Shown here: in pieces, positions 21,580-33,619 of the stretch | Layout: the number at the start of each line of letters is the position of its first letter | How positions within the stretch are numbered: position 1 is the stretch's first letter | Source: Lepidostoma basale | Lineage: Eukaryota > Arthropoda > Insecta > Trichoptera > Lepidostomatidae | NCBI GenBank assembly: GCA_022606425.2 | Contig: JAHDVF020000240.1 | Coordinates: 372,001-436,000 of the forward strand | DNA length: 64,000 nt | Reading direction: 5' to 3' | Made by a program: the position numbers and the translations under genes | The notes under the pieces: model-generated | Seen by the model: only the letters and a program-made list of their open reading frames with translations | The model's database searches: none | What the model was told of the DNA's origin: nothing

Positions 21580-22335
21580 AATATTTAATTAATTTAAAAT
21601 CTAACATAATTGTTCAACAAATAATATATTATAATAAATAACAAATATATTATATTTGCACTTATAAAACTTATTTCATCTTTAAAAATCCGAACAGCTG
21701 TTACTCATTAAACTCGCTAGATTTTTTGTTGCGATTTCTTAGAATGATTTCAGTAATCGGATTATTTTTATTGTACAGAAGTACTTAAATTGTGTCTATT
21801 GATCTTGATTTAATGATTCGTTTCGACGAAAATCGTGCACAATCATCAGGAAATCGAATTGTTAGGAGCTAAAATATTTTCTTCAGAAATCTTGTATTAG
21901 TTTTGGTTCAACGAACGTGACCTTTAATTCGAAGCGTGAACTCTAAGAATAGTGCTCAAATAATAGATTATATTCACAAAATGTTATTCTATCATTTTTG
22001 GGCTTGAAAACTTGTAATTAAATAAGTAATAGAAATCATCCACAATCATTCAGTTATTCAAAAAAATCCTTCGTTAAGTCAGAAAAATTACAGAAATAAA
22101 TAAAGGGTCTCGTGTTTTACTATCCTAATTGTTCTTCCTGGATTTCGTTACATTTATTCAATGTGCTTGAACGCACGTTATTTATTTTTATCACGTACAT
22201 AAATTTCAGGATATAATTGGTTCGATCTTGCCATATATTTACAAACATCCGCATTCTTTTATTTCAATGATGAAACGCTTACTATTTTTTTATGTTTTAA
22301 TTTTTTTGTCCATCTGGACAATATTATATTTTTAT
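21580..22335. other. No recognisable feature
   Basis: AT-rich, with no named frame and no match to other repeats here. Confidence 0.35.
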
Positions 22336-22340
22336 ATTTT

Positions 22341-22738
22341 ACTAGCGGCCCCACAAACGTTGTCCTGTCCGAAAGTTGTATTGCCTGCTATTAGCTTCAT
22401 GGCATACATGTCGTACATGGAATATCGAAACACAGCGAACAGAATTTTAAATCAACGCCACGCTACAACGCAAGTTATTTGCGCATGCTGAAATCAAATA
22501 CCGCGGAATCCGACATTAGCGCCATCTATGATAAAAACAAAAATCACGTTGAATTATTCTCAGAAGGTCAATTATTCATGAACTTTTCAGAATGTTTTAA
22601 CGGTCACCTACGTCCAATTGAATCTAAACTATCCAGGGACTCTAAATACACAAAAAAAATCATCAAAATCGGTCCAGCCGCTTAAGAGGAGTTCAACTAC
22701 AACTACATACATACGCCCGTACAAAATAATTATATTTA
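22341..22738 (+). repeat. Interspersed repeat with conserved 3' block
   Basis: Starts ACTAGCGGCCCCACAAACGT. It ends with AATCGGTCCAGCCG, GAGGAGTTCAACTAC and ATACGCCCGTACA, a block also found at 61290-61375. Non-coding or pseudo-coding; class not assigned. Confidence 0.55.
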
Positions 22739-22994
22739 TAAAGAAAATATATGTTTTTATTACTGACATAAGAAATGAAGTCTTATTTAATATTCGGGCA
22801 AGAAGATTTTTTTATATTTTTAACTGTTAATTATTTTTTCCACAATTTTAACATATTTGTTACATATATATTATATTTTGCTTCCATTACTCCACGAATA
22901 AAGAAAAATTGTAATGTTAAGGAATAAATGTTTGATTATACTTTAAATCAGAAATATTGCAAAAAATATTAATGTAGAGAACATAATTGTATTT

Positions 22995-23204
22995 AATTTA
23001 ATAATAGCAAACACGATTGTTTAGTGGTTTTATTGGATTAAATTCATATAAATTATGACAAATTTGTTTCGCCTTGCGAGGGCATTCTCAAACTGTTTGA
23101 GAATGCCCTCGCAAGTCGAAACAAAATTTTCACAATTTATATTATTTATATAAATTAAATCCAAGTAAAACCACTAAACAATCGTGTTTGCTATTATTAA
23201 ATTT
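22995..23204. repeat. HHR palindrome, gamma variant
   Basis: Near-perfect 210-bp palindrome. Minus motif 23057-23091 and plus motif 23097-23133 read TTGAGAA, T, GCC...GGC, GAAAC, then a longer self-complementary stem III ACAAATTTGT and GTC. The centre is only 5 bp. Confidence 0.75.
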
Positions 23205-23699
23205 ATATGGAGTTTTACAAAACCATCAATACTTAATTGTCATCAAACGAAGCTCAAAAATCTCTTTGTTTGTAAAAGGCAAAACGTGAGATTTTGTATT
23301 TGCTGTTTTTCTAATAATAAAAAAATAGGAATTGTCTTAAAATACAATCTCAATGCATGCTTCTTTTTCTGCTCGTGCAGATAATCTTCGTATTCCATTA
23401 TAAGAAATGTTTTACATTTTTTAAATTAAGGTCAATCGTTCCATAATATAAAATGCATAATTTCCATTTGGGATGTCCTTGTAAGAACATTTTACTTCGA
23501 GTAAATTAATACTTTATATTAATAATTCTATATAAATAAAAAGCGTTATATATCTAGAATTCTGTACAAAATATGTATTATGACATTGATAAAACCGGCC
23601 GCAAAACAATTAAATTTTCCAAACACGTCAAAGTGTATTTCAAATTACGTAAAAATCATAAGTGTTTCTTCCATATTCGTCATCATTTAGTATTGTAGT

Positions 23700-23850
23700 T
23701 TCACATTTAATAACTTAAAAAAAGTAATTGAATTAGATACGTGTTTTAGATGGTAGATACTCATCATGCGAATGTTAAAATTTGTACACTGATGAAGAAT
23801 AATTACCATCCGAAACATGTTTGTAAAGTGTGTAATAAAGCATACAATGT
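23700..23850 (+). repeat. HHR repeat, beta family, single arm
   Basis: Plus motif 23789-23821: CTGATGA, A, weak stem II, GAAAC, ACATGT, T. The core is intact, but stem II GAAT/ATCC has a mismatch. Confidence 0.6.
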
Positions 23851-23854
23851 TTTC

Positions 23855-24525
23855 AAAAGTTATTCGAATCAAAAGTTTTTGTTATTAAAATACGGGTACT
23901 TTGTCTTATGTCGTCAAATGGAGTGAGCGAGCAGAGCCCCCACTTTAGGCCAAAGCGTAAATAAGCATTATATAAGTTGTATAAACAGAGCACGTAAGAT
24001 GGTGGATTTAGCTTGGCTAACGGGATCCGTGAGCATAATGTCATTAACGATTTTCTAGAAGCGGATTAGTCCACTGACCGGCGGTGGCCACGTGGTTTTG
24101 TTTTTACAATAAAACGTCTTGGCAAGACCAATGATGGACCTTTTTCTCTAGCAACGTTTGAAATAAATGTTTTGTTTTATATTTTATAATGATTTACCAT
24201 GTACTGTTCCGTTTTGTGAAATAAGGACATATAAGTGAAAAAGAAATTAGATTAAAAGTGATCTGAGGTCCCTCTTGCTTTTGTTCGAATGTTACATTTC
24301 CCAGTTAACGTACGTTCTGCACGAACGCGGAATGGGCCCAGGGTTTGCATGAACGATGCTTACGAAAGGGCACCGCTGCGTCCTATAACAGCTTCGGCTA
24401 AGCAGTGGGTAACCTTATATGTAAGTTTTTCTTAAACTATTGTTCTGCTTTGTAACTATAACTAAACACAAAGACGCAATAGTTTGTATATTATCCATAC
24501 ATATAAATTTCGCATGAGTTTTATG
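23855..24525. other. Unassigned single-copy stretch
   Basis: Contains GC-richer islands (23920-24100, 24320-24420). No frame I can defend and no repeat match. Confidence 0.35.
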
Positions 24526-24527
24526 CG

Positions 24528-24643
24528 TCTCTGCGTCTCCCGCGGAGCGAAAAGAGAAGGATGGAGTGCCGCATCAGTAAAAGTGTGACAGTCCATTCTT
24601 TCTGCCTACCCTTTCGGGGAGACGGCGTGATGGTTAGTTAGTT
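24528..24643 (+). mobile_element. SG 3' fragment
   Basis: CGTCTCCCGCGGAGCGAAAA through AAGTGTGACAGTCC to the GETA-type hairpin and a short TTAG tail. It is truncated 12 bp upstream of the CTCCCGC motif. Confidence 0.8.
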
Positions 24644-24929
24644 TTATTAAATTAAGTTTCTTTGAAACGGGAAAAGCACCGATATGAATCGAGATGACTC
24701 TTTACTTGTGGAATAATCAGATGACATTAAAAACTTCACGTCTGTAGAATTGCTACAATGGACTTGAACAAAGAGAAATAGCAAGCTAAGAGTGTGATCC
24801 ATTTCAAGCAAGCACCTATTAGGAGTCAAAATGTCTGAAGCGATTTTGTTTGCTACACTGATAAATATACTCGTATGAAGCATTTAATTTGTGGTGTGGC
24901 ATTATTAAAAATAAATTTAAAACACTTTT

Positions 24930-25015
24930 GCTAGGTATTACACCACTTCATTTTTGTCAAAACCAACCGGTTTTTCTTCCGCGGAAGCTTCGTAAGGGTT
25001 ACAAAAAAAATGTTT
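24930..25015 (-). repeat. Zeta HHR-like arm
   Basis: Minus motif 24965-24996: CTTACGA, A, GCTTCC-GC-GGAAG, AAAAC (G12 lost), palindrome ACCGGT, T. Arm bases ACACCACTTCATTTTTGTC match 40817-41030. Probably inactive. Confidence 0.55.
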
Positions 25016-25116
25016 AGATAAAAATAAAGTAAAGAATAAAAAAAATCTGAAAAATATTTTCATTGTGATATATTCTAGCATTATATCCAGCCGCCAATAA
25101 ACCAAAGATAGATTAA

Positions 25117-25930
25117 TTAATACGAATGAAAACGTCAGTTTTCTAGAAGTTTTATTATATTTTATGGGAATGACACGTTTCGCCTTTCTAAGGCATTATC
25201 AAATATAACGAAATTTCCGCTCGTTGCTGTTTATTCTAACTAACTAACTAACCATCACGCCATTTCCCCGGAGGGGTAGGCTGAGAAGATGGATCGCCAC
25301 AATGGCCTGTCCTGGCATACCTCTCGGGCTTCCTCTACATTCATGCATCGTACCATGCACGCACGTCGATTATTCCGACTTCGAATGTGGCCACCTTTTA
25401 GTAATTGATTAATTTGGTCATGCCATGTTTTCCTCGGTCGTCCTCGGCTTCTTTTCCCACTCGCGCTGCTTGTGTACAACTTTTTAACCATTCTTCTCTC
25501 ATCCATTCGTTCCATATGTCCAAACCGTCTCAAAACTTACATTTCTTTCTTATTTCATCGTTCGGTATTCTATCATACAACGTTTTCCCGCACATTCTTC
25601 TTAGTGATCTTATTTCTACGGCGTTTATCCTGCTTTCATCCTTCTTTTGCCAGCTCCAAGCTTCACTTCCATAGATGAGGGTGTTTATATACACTAGTAA
25701 ATGGAGCAAAATATGGTAATTAACGAAAATTTATGTGACTTTATACATTTTTTATAAAATAATTATTTGGGTAGGTCCAAAAATATTGGAAAGTGTTTCT
25801 TGCACATAATCCCTTAGAAAGGCGAAACATGTCATTCCCATAAAATATTATAAAACTTCTAGAAAACTAACGTTTTCATTCGTATTAATTATTTAATATG
25901 GAGTTTTACATCATTGTTCAAGAAACAATA
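25117..25930. repeat. HHR palindrome (gamma) interrupted by GETA LINE
   Basis: Left arm 25117-25202 (minus motif 25172-25202, TTGATAA core, GAAAC, ACGTGTC). Right arm 25802-25930 (degenerate plus motif 25802-25833). The arms carry TTCTAGAAGTTTTATTATAT and its complement. A GETA LINE lies inside. Confidence 0.65.
25236..25683 (-). mobile_element. GETA LINE, KLYTSS subfamily
   Basis: Almost identical to 18013-18460, including the ~45-bp deletion after FGHMER, so the two share a recent common source. It reaches YGSEAWSWQKKDESR and then stops. Located inside an HHR palindrome. Confidence 0.85.
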
Positions 25931-26289
25931 AACAAATACATATTTTTTACCAATTTACGTGATCTTCAAATCACATACTAGCCTTCAAGTCGTCCAAATT
26001 CGACGTAGAAAAGAAGTCATGTGTGAACTGATTTAGGAAGCCAAGCAAACGAAGAGTTATTGACCAGAATTTAGAGCACATTTTAAATGGTATTGTTTAC
26101 TCATACAATTAGACAAACGTGTATTGGAATGGTTATATACGAGTAGTTTTGTAAATAGAGAAAATTGAGACAAATTAATATTTAACAAAAATTACAAATC
26201 CAGCGAACGTTTTCTTTGGTGTTTGAATAATGTTGACAAAATCTAAACTAAACATTGTTTATTAAGTATAACGCACGATTTCTAAAAGT

Positions 26290-26395
26290 TTAATAACATA
26301 ATGATAATGCCCTAATAAGGTGAAACATGTCACTCGCTTTAACTATCAAAAAACTTCCCGGAAACGTATAAATACTTTCCTAAATATTATATTTT
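26290..26395 (+). repeat. HHR repeat, gamma family, single arm
   Basis: Plus motif 26301-26331: ATGATAA, T, GCCCTAATAAGGT, GAAAC, ATGTC. Like other gamma copies it has A in place of G8. Confidence 0.5.
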
Positions 26396-26424
26396 AATAC
26401 AACATATTACAAGATAAAGAAATA

Positions 26425-26660
26425 ATGCATAAAGAAAGAATGATCAGTATATGTTAACGGTGTAAACAGACTAGAAAAAAGGAAGACCGAGGAACGAAAA
26501 CAAGGTGTGATGTAATGAGACAAATATTAAATGTCGGCAACGTGAAGAGTCGTAGAAATCGACGTGCGTGCGTGAGACGATGTATAAGTTTAAAAAATAT
26601 ATGAAGGAAGAATAGTACAGCGGTCATTTCTATCTGCCTACTACCTCGGAAGACAGTTAG
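26425..26660 (+). mobile_element. GETA LINE 3' fragment, diverged
   Basis: Recognisable from KERMISIYVNGVN through NRRACVR and a decayed YLPTTSE end. The CCCC hairpin is partly lost. The tail is reduced to GTTAGTTA. Confidence 0.65.
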
Positions 26661-26724
26661 TTACAAGACATAATGAAAAAAACATTATTCAATCTAATTT
26701 TAAACTTTTTAATTTAATATAACT

Positions 26725-27312
26725 ACCTAAATAACTAACCATCACCCCGTCTCGCCGAAGGAGTAGGCAGAAAGAATGGACTGCCACACTTTTCTTTCCT
26801 GACATATTTTTTGATCACACTTTTCTTTCCTGACATATTTATCTGACATACGCTTCCTCAACATTCATACATCGTGTCATGCACGCGCGTCGATTTCTCT
26901 GACTCCTCACATGGCCGACATTCAATATTTGATTTATTTGATCGTGCCACGTTTTCCTCGATCTTCCTCTATTTCTGGTTCCATTTACATTGTTAACATA
27001 TACTTTTTTTACCATTCTTTCTTCATTCATTCTTTCCATATGTCCAAAACATCTTAATGATCCTTTCATTATTTTGTTCATGACACCATCATACGCATCG
27101 CATTCACTTCTTATATTTTCATTCGACAGTCTATCATACACAGAGTATCCACACATTCGTCTAAGAGATCTCCTTTCTACTGCATTTATTCTACTTTCAT
27201 CCTTCTTTTGCCAGTTCCATGCTTCGCTTCCATACATAAGGGTCGGTAGAAGAACACCATTGTGCACTGCCATTCTAGGTTTTTTGGATAGGTTTTTGTT
27301 TGCGATGACAAG
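26725..27312 (-). mobile_element. GETA LINE 3' fragment, long
   Basis: Open minus frame of 176 residues (26839-27369): VIANKNLSKKPRMAVHNGVL, LPTLMYGSEAWNWQKKDESR, RRMCGYSVYDRLSNE, WRFGHMERM-like and RGRSRKTWHDQINQ. Downstream, a 32-bp piece (CACACTTTTCTTTCCTGACA) is duplicated at 26787 and 26818. Confidence 0.85.
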
Positions 27313-27319
27313 TATTAGT

Positions 27320-27978
27320 ACATATTCAAAAACAAAAAGTTCGTGGTGTTTACAAAGATTTAAAAACATTGTTAAAAAAAGGTTTAAATTAATTAATTAA
27401 TTAATGTAAAAGTCATCATAATATCATCATATTTAATTAATTTTAATCGTTGAATGAACAATTTCAGTTTCTAATGCTCTTCCTTGTACATTGCGGTAAA
27501 GCATCAGCTCTCGGCAGGTACAGTTACTCTCATGAGAATCGTCCAAGGAAATACCACGCTATTTCTTTGTTCGGCTTCTAGAGAAAAGTAAGAATCATAA
27601 CAAATGCTAATAAATATGATTTTCCCAAAGACGCTCGTTATGTACCGTAACACTGTGTTCAATGGTCTGAGCGCCTTGCGTAATGTTTCTCTAGCCGCTC
27701 GTAACAATGGGCTCCAAGTATGAGGCCTCGAATACCGGCTAATTGAACATTATCGCTTGAACTTGATATGATGTAATTTACTTAGTAATAATCTTATGCA
27801 AATACTGTGATCTTGAATGAAAATGATAGTTGTTTCCATGTGATTGTCTTGATCGTTTGTTTGACTTCATTTTGGATTCACTTACATAACAAATAGATGA
27901 AGACCAAAGAAAACGTGGCACGATCAAATTAATGTTATGATTTTTTTCTGCTTCCTTAATCTTAATGTTTTTTTTAAA
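27320..27978. other. Unassigned stretch with a tiny GETA remnant
   Basis: 27480-27760 is GC-richer and single copy here. About 27895-27932 (AAACGTGGCACGATCAAATT) is a small GETA LINE remnant. Confidence 0.4.
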
Positions 27979-28437
27979 CCAACTAACTAACTAACCATCA
28001 CGCCGTCTCCCCGAAGGGGTAGGCAGAAAGAATGGACTGCCACACTTTTCTTTCCTGACATATTTCTCTCGCTTCCTCAACATTCATACATCGTGTCATG
28101 CACGCGCGTCGATTTCTCTGACTTCTCACATGGCCGACATTCAATATTTTATTTATTTGATCGTGCCACGTTTTCCTCGGTCTACCTCATTTCTTTTTTT
28201 TTTTTACATCGTTAACATATACTTTTTTACCATTCTTTCTTCATTCATTCTTTCCATGTGTCCAAACCATATTAATGATCCTTTCATTATTTTGTTCATA
28301 ACACCAGCATTCGCACCGCATTCACTTCTTAGATTTTCATTGGACACTCTATCATACACAGAGTATTACACATTTGTCTAAGAGATCTCATTTCTACTGC
28401 ACTTATTCTGCTTTCATTCTTCTTTTGCCAGTTATAT
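27979..28437 (-). mobile_element. GETA LINE 3' fragment
   Basis: Tail (CTAA)n and the CCCCGAAGGGG hairpin are at 27985-28022. Coding runs up to NWQKKNESRISAVEMRSL near 28430, with frame breaks in the RGRPRK region (an inserted A/T run). Confidence 0.85.
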
Positions 28438-28439
28438 TT

Positions 28440-28880
28440 TATAAACTACCAACCTGATTTTTGCTTCGGCCGAAATTAAAAAACAATTTTTAAATTTCAA
28501 AAAGTATACCGTAAACTGAAAGAAAAATCTCGAAGAATTTTATTGTGAGATTCGCGAATCGTGTGTGTACTCGATAGTAAGTTGTTCTACAATCTTCAAG
28601 AATAATACATGTTTTTGGTTTAAAATTCGCAAGGATTGATCGTAGTATTTAAATGTGAGTAGTATATGATAATTCCCTACACGGGGGCAGCAACAGGCCG
28701 CGAACCCCGCGAGTTACCTTCAACTTTCCGGCAGAAGCATTGTCCCCATTCCGTATAATGGATGCAAATGGCGCCCGCATACGCCACCGGACTACTCCGG
28801 GAACTAAAGAACGGCGTAACAACAACATAGGACAACAGCAATCTACAGCATGAAATATAATATTCTAAGAATCGATGTGT
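28440..28880. other. Unassigned single-copy stretch
   Basis: 28675-28850 is GC-rich for this window (GGGGCAGCAACAGGCCGCG). A 74-residue minus frame is unrecognised. Confidence 0.35.
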
Positions 28881-28884
28881 AGCA

Positions 28885-29300
28885 TTCTTCTTCATCTTCA
28901 TCTTCTGCTTTATTTAGGACTGTGTCCTGTTATTTCTCGGAGCCTGTTCCTGGGATGTAGATGTCCAACTATCTCGCCATCTTTTAGGTGGTCTTCCTGC
29001 AGGTCGATTTCCTGTTGGTACTTTATTTGCGGCTATATTTATCACTCTTTTAGAACATGCTCTTTCCACATGGTCTCTCCAGTAGCGTCTTCTCAGTCTT
29101 CCCCATCACACGACATCTTCCACATTGCAGATCTTTCTTATTTCAGAATTTCTTACTCTGTCTCGGAGTGTCGTTCCTGCAACGGATCTGAGAGTCTTCA
29201 TTTCTGTGGTTCTTAAGAGACTTTTTGTTCTGATGGTGTCAGCTCTCGTTTCTATTCCATATATCATTATAGGACGTACGCATGTCTTGTAGATTCAATA
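28885..29300 (-). mobile_element. GAA-tail LINE C-terminal fragment
   Basis: A nearly clean minus frame: YKTCVRPIMIYGIETRADTI, RTKSLLRTTEMKTLRSVAGT, RDRVRNSEIRKICNVEDVV, RRYWRDHVERA, GRPPKRWRDSWTSTSQEQ and a (GAA/GAT)n tail. Same family as 30393-30800 and 58345-58790. Confidence 0.85.
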
Positions 29301-29379
29301 GGATGAATATATTTGGTTTATTTGTTGGTTTTTGAAAGAGGAAGTTCAGTAAAGGAGATTTACAGGAGAATACAGCTCG

Positions 29380-29695
29380 GTTGGTTTGCTTTTGGAAGGT
29401 TTAGCTACGTGGAAATTAGACGAACTATCCATTCGGGTGTTTGTTTTGTTTCGGATTTTTTTCAACTGATTCGTGGTCGAATATATAACTCTGATACTTG
29501 ACTTTGTTTGTCAATGAAAATTATCTGCGACAAAGGCAACATAGATTATTTCACTGCCTCTGTGTAGAACGAATCTACCTAAGGTAATGCCCGTGGTCAG
29601 GGCAATAATCCTTCTAAACCGCATCTCTTCGGATGTGGACATCTTCCACGATAGTGAAGCTACCCTCAGAAAACATCTATCTCTAAAATAATATT
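29380..29695 (+). mobile_element. YYPWL LINE 3' fragment
   Basis: Plus strand: YVEIRRTIHSGVCF, FFQLIRGRIYNSDT, then frameshifted NYLRQRQHRLFHCLC and ISSDVDIFHDSEATLRKHLS. Ends at the normal stop. Confidence 0.8.
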
Positions 29696-29894
29696 ATATA
29701 TAAAATTTATATTTGCTTCTCTTGTTCTTTTTATTGTTTCTTTTAACTAAATTGTTCTTAAATTTTTAATTATCTTGTGTTTTTTTGTGTTTATGTTTAT
29801 TGTTTATATTGTATTTTTTTAATTTTACAATTGTATCTTCTTTGTGTTTGTTATAGGGTTTTTTTTGTATTCTGTAGTCATAAGCGATTTGGTG

Positions 29895-30392
29895 ATTTAG
29901 TGTGGTGTTTCTGATTTTTTTTATTAAAATCTTTACGTCGGATATGCCAAAAAATTTGAAAACAAAAGTCTTAAAGCAGTGTGTAATACCTGTGAAGACC
30001 AATGGACACGAGACATTGACGTTGACTAGAGAAATATTGAATAAAATTAAAGTTACACAACGGGCCATGCAAAAAATACATGCTTCTGGGTATCTCACTT
30101 AGAGATCACACCAGGATCACCGATAAATGGGTACGTATTGCGAACATGAAGTGGTAATGGGCTGAACATGTGTGCCGACGAGGTGATGGAATATGGAGTC
30201 CGAAGATTACTGAATGGAGGCCAAGGTTGGGTCGGAGAAATATCGAGAGACAGCCCACCAGGTTAAGCGATGATATTGTGCGGACGGCAGGAAGGGCCTA
30301 GAGAACACTGGCGAGAGACCGAGAAAGGTTGCGTGGGGGTGGAGAGGCTAACGTCCTGCGATGGATGCAGACAATTTTCATAAAATAAAGTC
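29895..30392 (+). mobile_element. LINE C-terminal fragment (EAYVQQW group)
   Basis: LKTKVLKQCVIPVKTNGHET, LTLTREILNKIKVTQRAMQK, then broken remnants of DHTRITDKW, WAEHVCRR and TRLSDDIVRTAGR. It abuts an oppositely oriented LINE tail. Confidence 0.75.
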
Positions 30393-30800
30393 TTCTTCTT
30401 CTTCTTCTTTTAATAGATCTAACGATCTGTGACACAGAAATCATGTCTCGTCGAATGATGAGATCCAGCTGTCCCTCCATCTCTTAGGCGGTCTTCCAGG
30501 TTGGCGGTGTCCGGAGGGGATTTCATAAGCGGCTGTATATGCAAGTCTGTCACATCCATTCAGGCAAAATGGTCCCTCCAGTATCGTTTTCTGGATCTAC
30601 TCCACTGAACGATATCCTCTATTTCGCAAGTTTTTCTTATATCTACGTTGCGGACACGATCTTGGAGAGTTTTTCCAGTAATTGATTTTAGGACCTTCAT
30701 CTCCGATGTTCTTAGTAGTCCCTTGGTTCGCACGGTGTCGGCCCGCGTCTCTACAGCGTACGTCATGAATTCTGATCTTGCTGTCGATACGCATGCTTGT
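30393..30800 (-). mobile_element. GAA-tail LINE C-terminal fragment
   Basis: Minus strand: MTYAVETRADTVRTKGLLRT, SEMKVLKSITGKTLQDRVRN, VDIRKTCEIEDIVQWSRSRK, RYWRDHFA, then RPPKRWRDSW-like and a (GAA)n tail at 30393-30408. Confidence 0.85.
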
Positions 30801-30804
30801 TTTG

Positions 30805-31268
30805 CAGACCAGATTCTTCAGGCACCCTGACACAGCATAGGATGATGAAAGAAAGTGCGCTTGAATTATGTAGGAAGCGTGTGTGCAAGCGCAAGTGCTT
30901 GTTAAATGATATTGTATAATTACGCTACTGTCCTCCGGCGCTCCGTATGACTCTACTGAGCATTGAACCCCACTTCCGACAGAGTAAACAGTAAACAATA
31001 ATACACTTATCGGCATTATTATATATATTCATTATTCATTTCCTTTCGATTTTGCGACGATTTATTCACAAAGGTAGCTTTCATTCTCTCATACATTTAT
31101 TCATGAATACGTTGTTTACTTGAAGCCAACAGAAAATCACTCTGGTTCCTGGATGCAAAACAACTTATTATAAAAAAGCGAAATTGATGGGTTACAAGTT
31201 TTGATAGAAAATTTTGCAATAAGAACCTGCATATATGGTAATCCATTAAATGTACCGCCACTTTAAAA
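30805..31268. other. No recognisable feature
   Basis: No repeat match. It ends at the TA target dinucleotide of mariner copy 1. Confidence 0.35.
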
Positions 31269-31270
31269 TA

Positions 31271-32555
31271 TTAGGTCCTTACATATGAAATTGGCGTTTT
31301 GCCGTACTGGCAACTTTGATCTCAAATATCTTCTGTTTGGTTAGGAATTCCAAATTCAAATTTATACAGCTATTTACTCAAGTATTTGTGTTTTGAAAAT
31401 TATAAGTCATTTGTTTTTTCCTCAATTGTTTTTTTTCTTTGCGTCACTCAGTTTACAAAATGGAAAACTTGAAATATCGCGTTATTTACGAGTACGAGTT
31501 CCACCGTGGCACCAGTGCTGCAGAAACGGCTCGAAGGATTAATGATGTGTATGGCGACGGTGCCGCAAAAGAAAACACAGTGCTTTTTTGGTTCCAACGT
31601 TTTCGTTCTGGAAATTTCGACCTGCAGAACAAGCCCGTGGACGGCCGGAGACCAAAGTTGATAATGAAGAATTGAAGGCTATTGTGGAAGCGGATCCATC
31701 GCAAACCACGTCCGAGTTAGCTGCAAGCTGCGGTGTTAGTGATAAAACTGTTTTAATCCACTTGAAGCAAATTGGGAAGGTGAAAAAGCTTGAAAGGTGG
31801 GTACCTCACGAATTGAGTGAAGCTAATCAACAAACGCGCGTTGACTGCTGCGTTGCATTACTCAACCGGCACAATAATGAAGGGATTTTGAATCGAATCA
31901 TTGCCTGTGATGAAAAGTGGATCCTGTATGATAATCGGAAGCGCTCATCGCAATGGCTGAACCCTGCCGAACCAGCCAAACCATGCCCCAAGCGAAAATT
32001 GACTCCAAAAAAGTTACTTGTGAGTGTTTGGTGGACTAGTGCTGGTGTCGTTCACTACAGCTTTCTTAAATCTGGCCAGACGATTACGGCAGATGTCTAT
32101 TGTCAGCAACTGTAAACCATGATGGAAAAGCTAGCTGCTAAACAACCGAGGCTGGTTAATCGCTCTAGGCCACTGCTGCTTCATGATAACGCTAGACCAC
32201 ACACTGCACAACAGACGGCTACCAAATTAGAAGAGCTTCAATTGGAATGTCTAAGACATCCACCGTACTCTCCGGACCTTGCCCCAATAGATTTCTATTT
32301 ATTTAGAAATTTGGATAACTTCTTGCAAGGGAAAAAATTCAACTCCGATGGGGCAGTCCAAACCGACTTCAAAGATTTTATTGATTCCCGTCCGAATGTT
32401 TTTTTTTAGTATAGGGATCGATGAACTACCTATGAGATGGTAAAAGTGCATAGATAGCAATGGTACATACTTTGATTAAATAAACATTATATTTAAAAAA
32501 AATCAACTTTATGTTCCTCCCATACAAAACGCCAATTTCATATGTAAGGACCTAA
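31271..32555 (+). mobile_element. Mariner transposon, mellifera-type, copy 1
   Basis: 1285 bp with ~31-bp inverted ends starting TTAGGTCCTTACATATGAAA. TA dinucleotides flank at 31269-31270 and 32556-32557. Length, ends and transposase fit the mellifera subfamily of mariner elements. Almost identical to 53766-55049 in the opposite orientation. Confidence 0.95.
31460..32479 (+). pseudogene. Mariner transposase, inactivated
   Basis: Transposase for cut-and-paste at TA sites. N-terminal HTH (MENLKYRVIYEYEFHRGTSA), then WVPHELSE, catalytic D in CDEKWILYDN, second D in LLHDNARPH, and third D in SPDLAPID 34 residues on (DD34D). Lesions: one C lost in a CCCC run near 31636 (frameshift), CAA-to-TAA stop at 32113, and a T-run length change near 32395. 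The expected length is ~340 residues. All catalytic aspartates are still encoded in pieces. Confidence 0.93.
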
Positions 32556-32602
32556 TATTTAAGTATTTTATTTTCTTTATACTAAATATATAATATCCTA
32601 TC

Positions 32603-32945
32603 TAATAACTATCCAAAAAAGCTAAAATTGCAGTTCACAATGGTGTTCTTCTACCGACCCTAATGTATGGAAGCGAAGCATGGAACTGGCAAAAAAAGAA
32701 TGAAAGTAGAATAAATTCAGTAGAAATGAGATCTCTTAGACGAATGTGTGAATACTCTGTGTATGATAGAGTGTCAATTAAAAATATAATAAGTGAATGC
32801 GGTGCGAATGATGGTGCTATGAACATAATAATGAAAGGATCGTTAAGATGGTTTGGGAATATGGAAAGAATGAATGAAGAAAGAATGGTAAAAAAAATAT
32901 ATGTTAACGATGTAAATGGAACCAGAAATAGAGGAAGACCGAGAA
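32603..32945 (+). mobile_element. GETA LINE middle part
   Basis: Open frame from NGVLLPTLMYGSEAWNWQKK through RRMCEYSVYDRVSIKN, WFGNMERMNEERMVKK and DVNGTRNRGRPR, then cut abruptly at 32945. Confidence 0.85.
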
Positions 32946-32949
32946 TGAA

Positions 32950-33112
32950 TTAATCAACCATCACGCTGTCTCTCCGAAGGGGTAGGCAGCAGGACCACCA
33001 CACTATTCTTTCTTGATATATTTATCTCGCTTCTGCAACACGCATACACCGTGTCATGTACGTATGTCGATTATTCTGACTCCTCGTGGCCACGTGGCCG
33101 ACTTTTAATATT
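32950..33112 (-). mobile_element. GETA LINE 3' end, inverted next to 32603-32945
   Basis: Minus strand covers the GHVARGV-RIIDIRT region to YPFGETA. The tail is very short. Together with the plus piece it spans the C-terminal region in opposite orientations, but in an order that twin priming does not explain. Confidence 0.75.
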
Positions 33113-33334
33113 TAAAATTTAACATTCTACGCAATATTGTAATATTTACGTTTCTTACCATTTTATACAATTTTTTTATGAAGCAGACTTATTAACCATA
33201 TTATATATACTCGTACATAATAAATCGTTTATTCATAGAAGTTTTTTTAAATATTATTTTTTTGAAATTATGTAAATCTGAATTGTTGATCATTATAAAA
33301 CTGTTTATTACAGCTATATGAGAATATTTATTTT

Positions 33335-33605
33335 TCTTTTCTTGAGCCTTCTTTCCTCCACTGGTGGATATAGGCCTTTTCCATTTTCTCCACTCGTCCC
33401 TGTCTTTTCGCTTCCGCATCTAGGCTTCCCAGCTATTCGGGCAATATCATCAGGTCATCTTTTATTTGGCCTCCCAACACTCATTTTCTTTGTCCTAGGC
33501 CTCCGTTTTAACATTCTGGGTGTCCACCTGATATTGCCCTGTCTGGCTATATGTCCAGCTCAATGCCATTGCCCATATTTAAAGGACTTATTTCATTTTT
33601 CTTAT
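33335..33605 (-). mobile_element. LINE C-terminal fragment (EKAY type)
   Basis: Minus-strand frames read DDIARIAGKP, RKRKDRDEWRKW, ISTSGGKKAQEKK. Same family as 57590-57785. It abuts a GETA LINE on the right. Confidence 0.65.
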
Positions 33606-33619
33606 AGTGCCTTTTCAGT

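Noticed and set aside
32603..33112. Plus/minus GETA pieces as a twin-priming inversion
   Set aside because: Twin priming puts the inverted part upstream of the 3' part. Here the order is wrong, so a later rearrangement is more likely.
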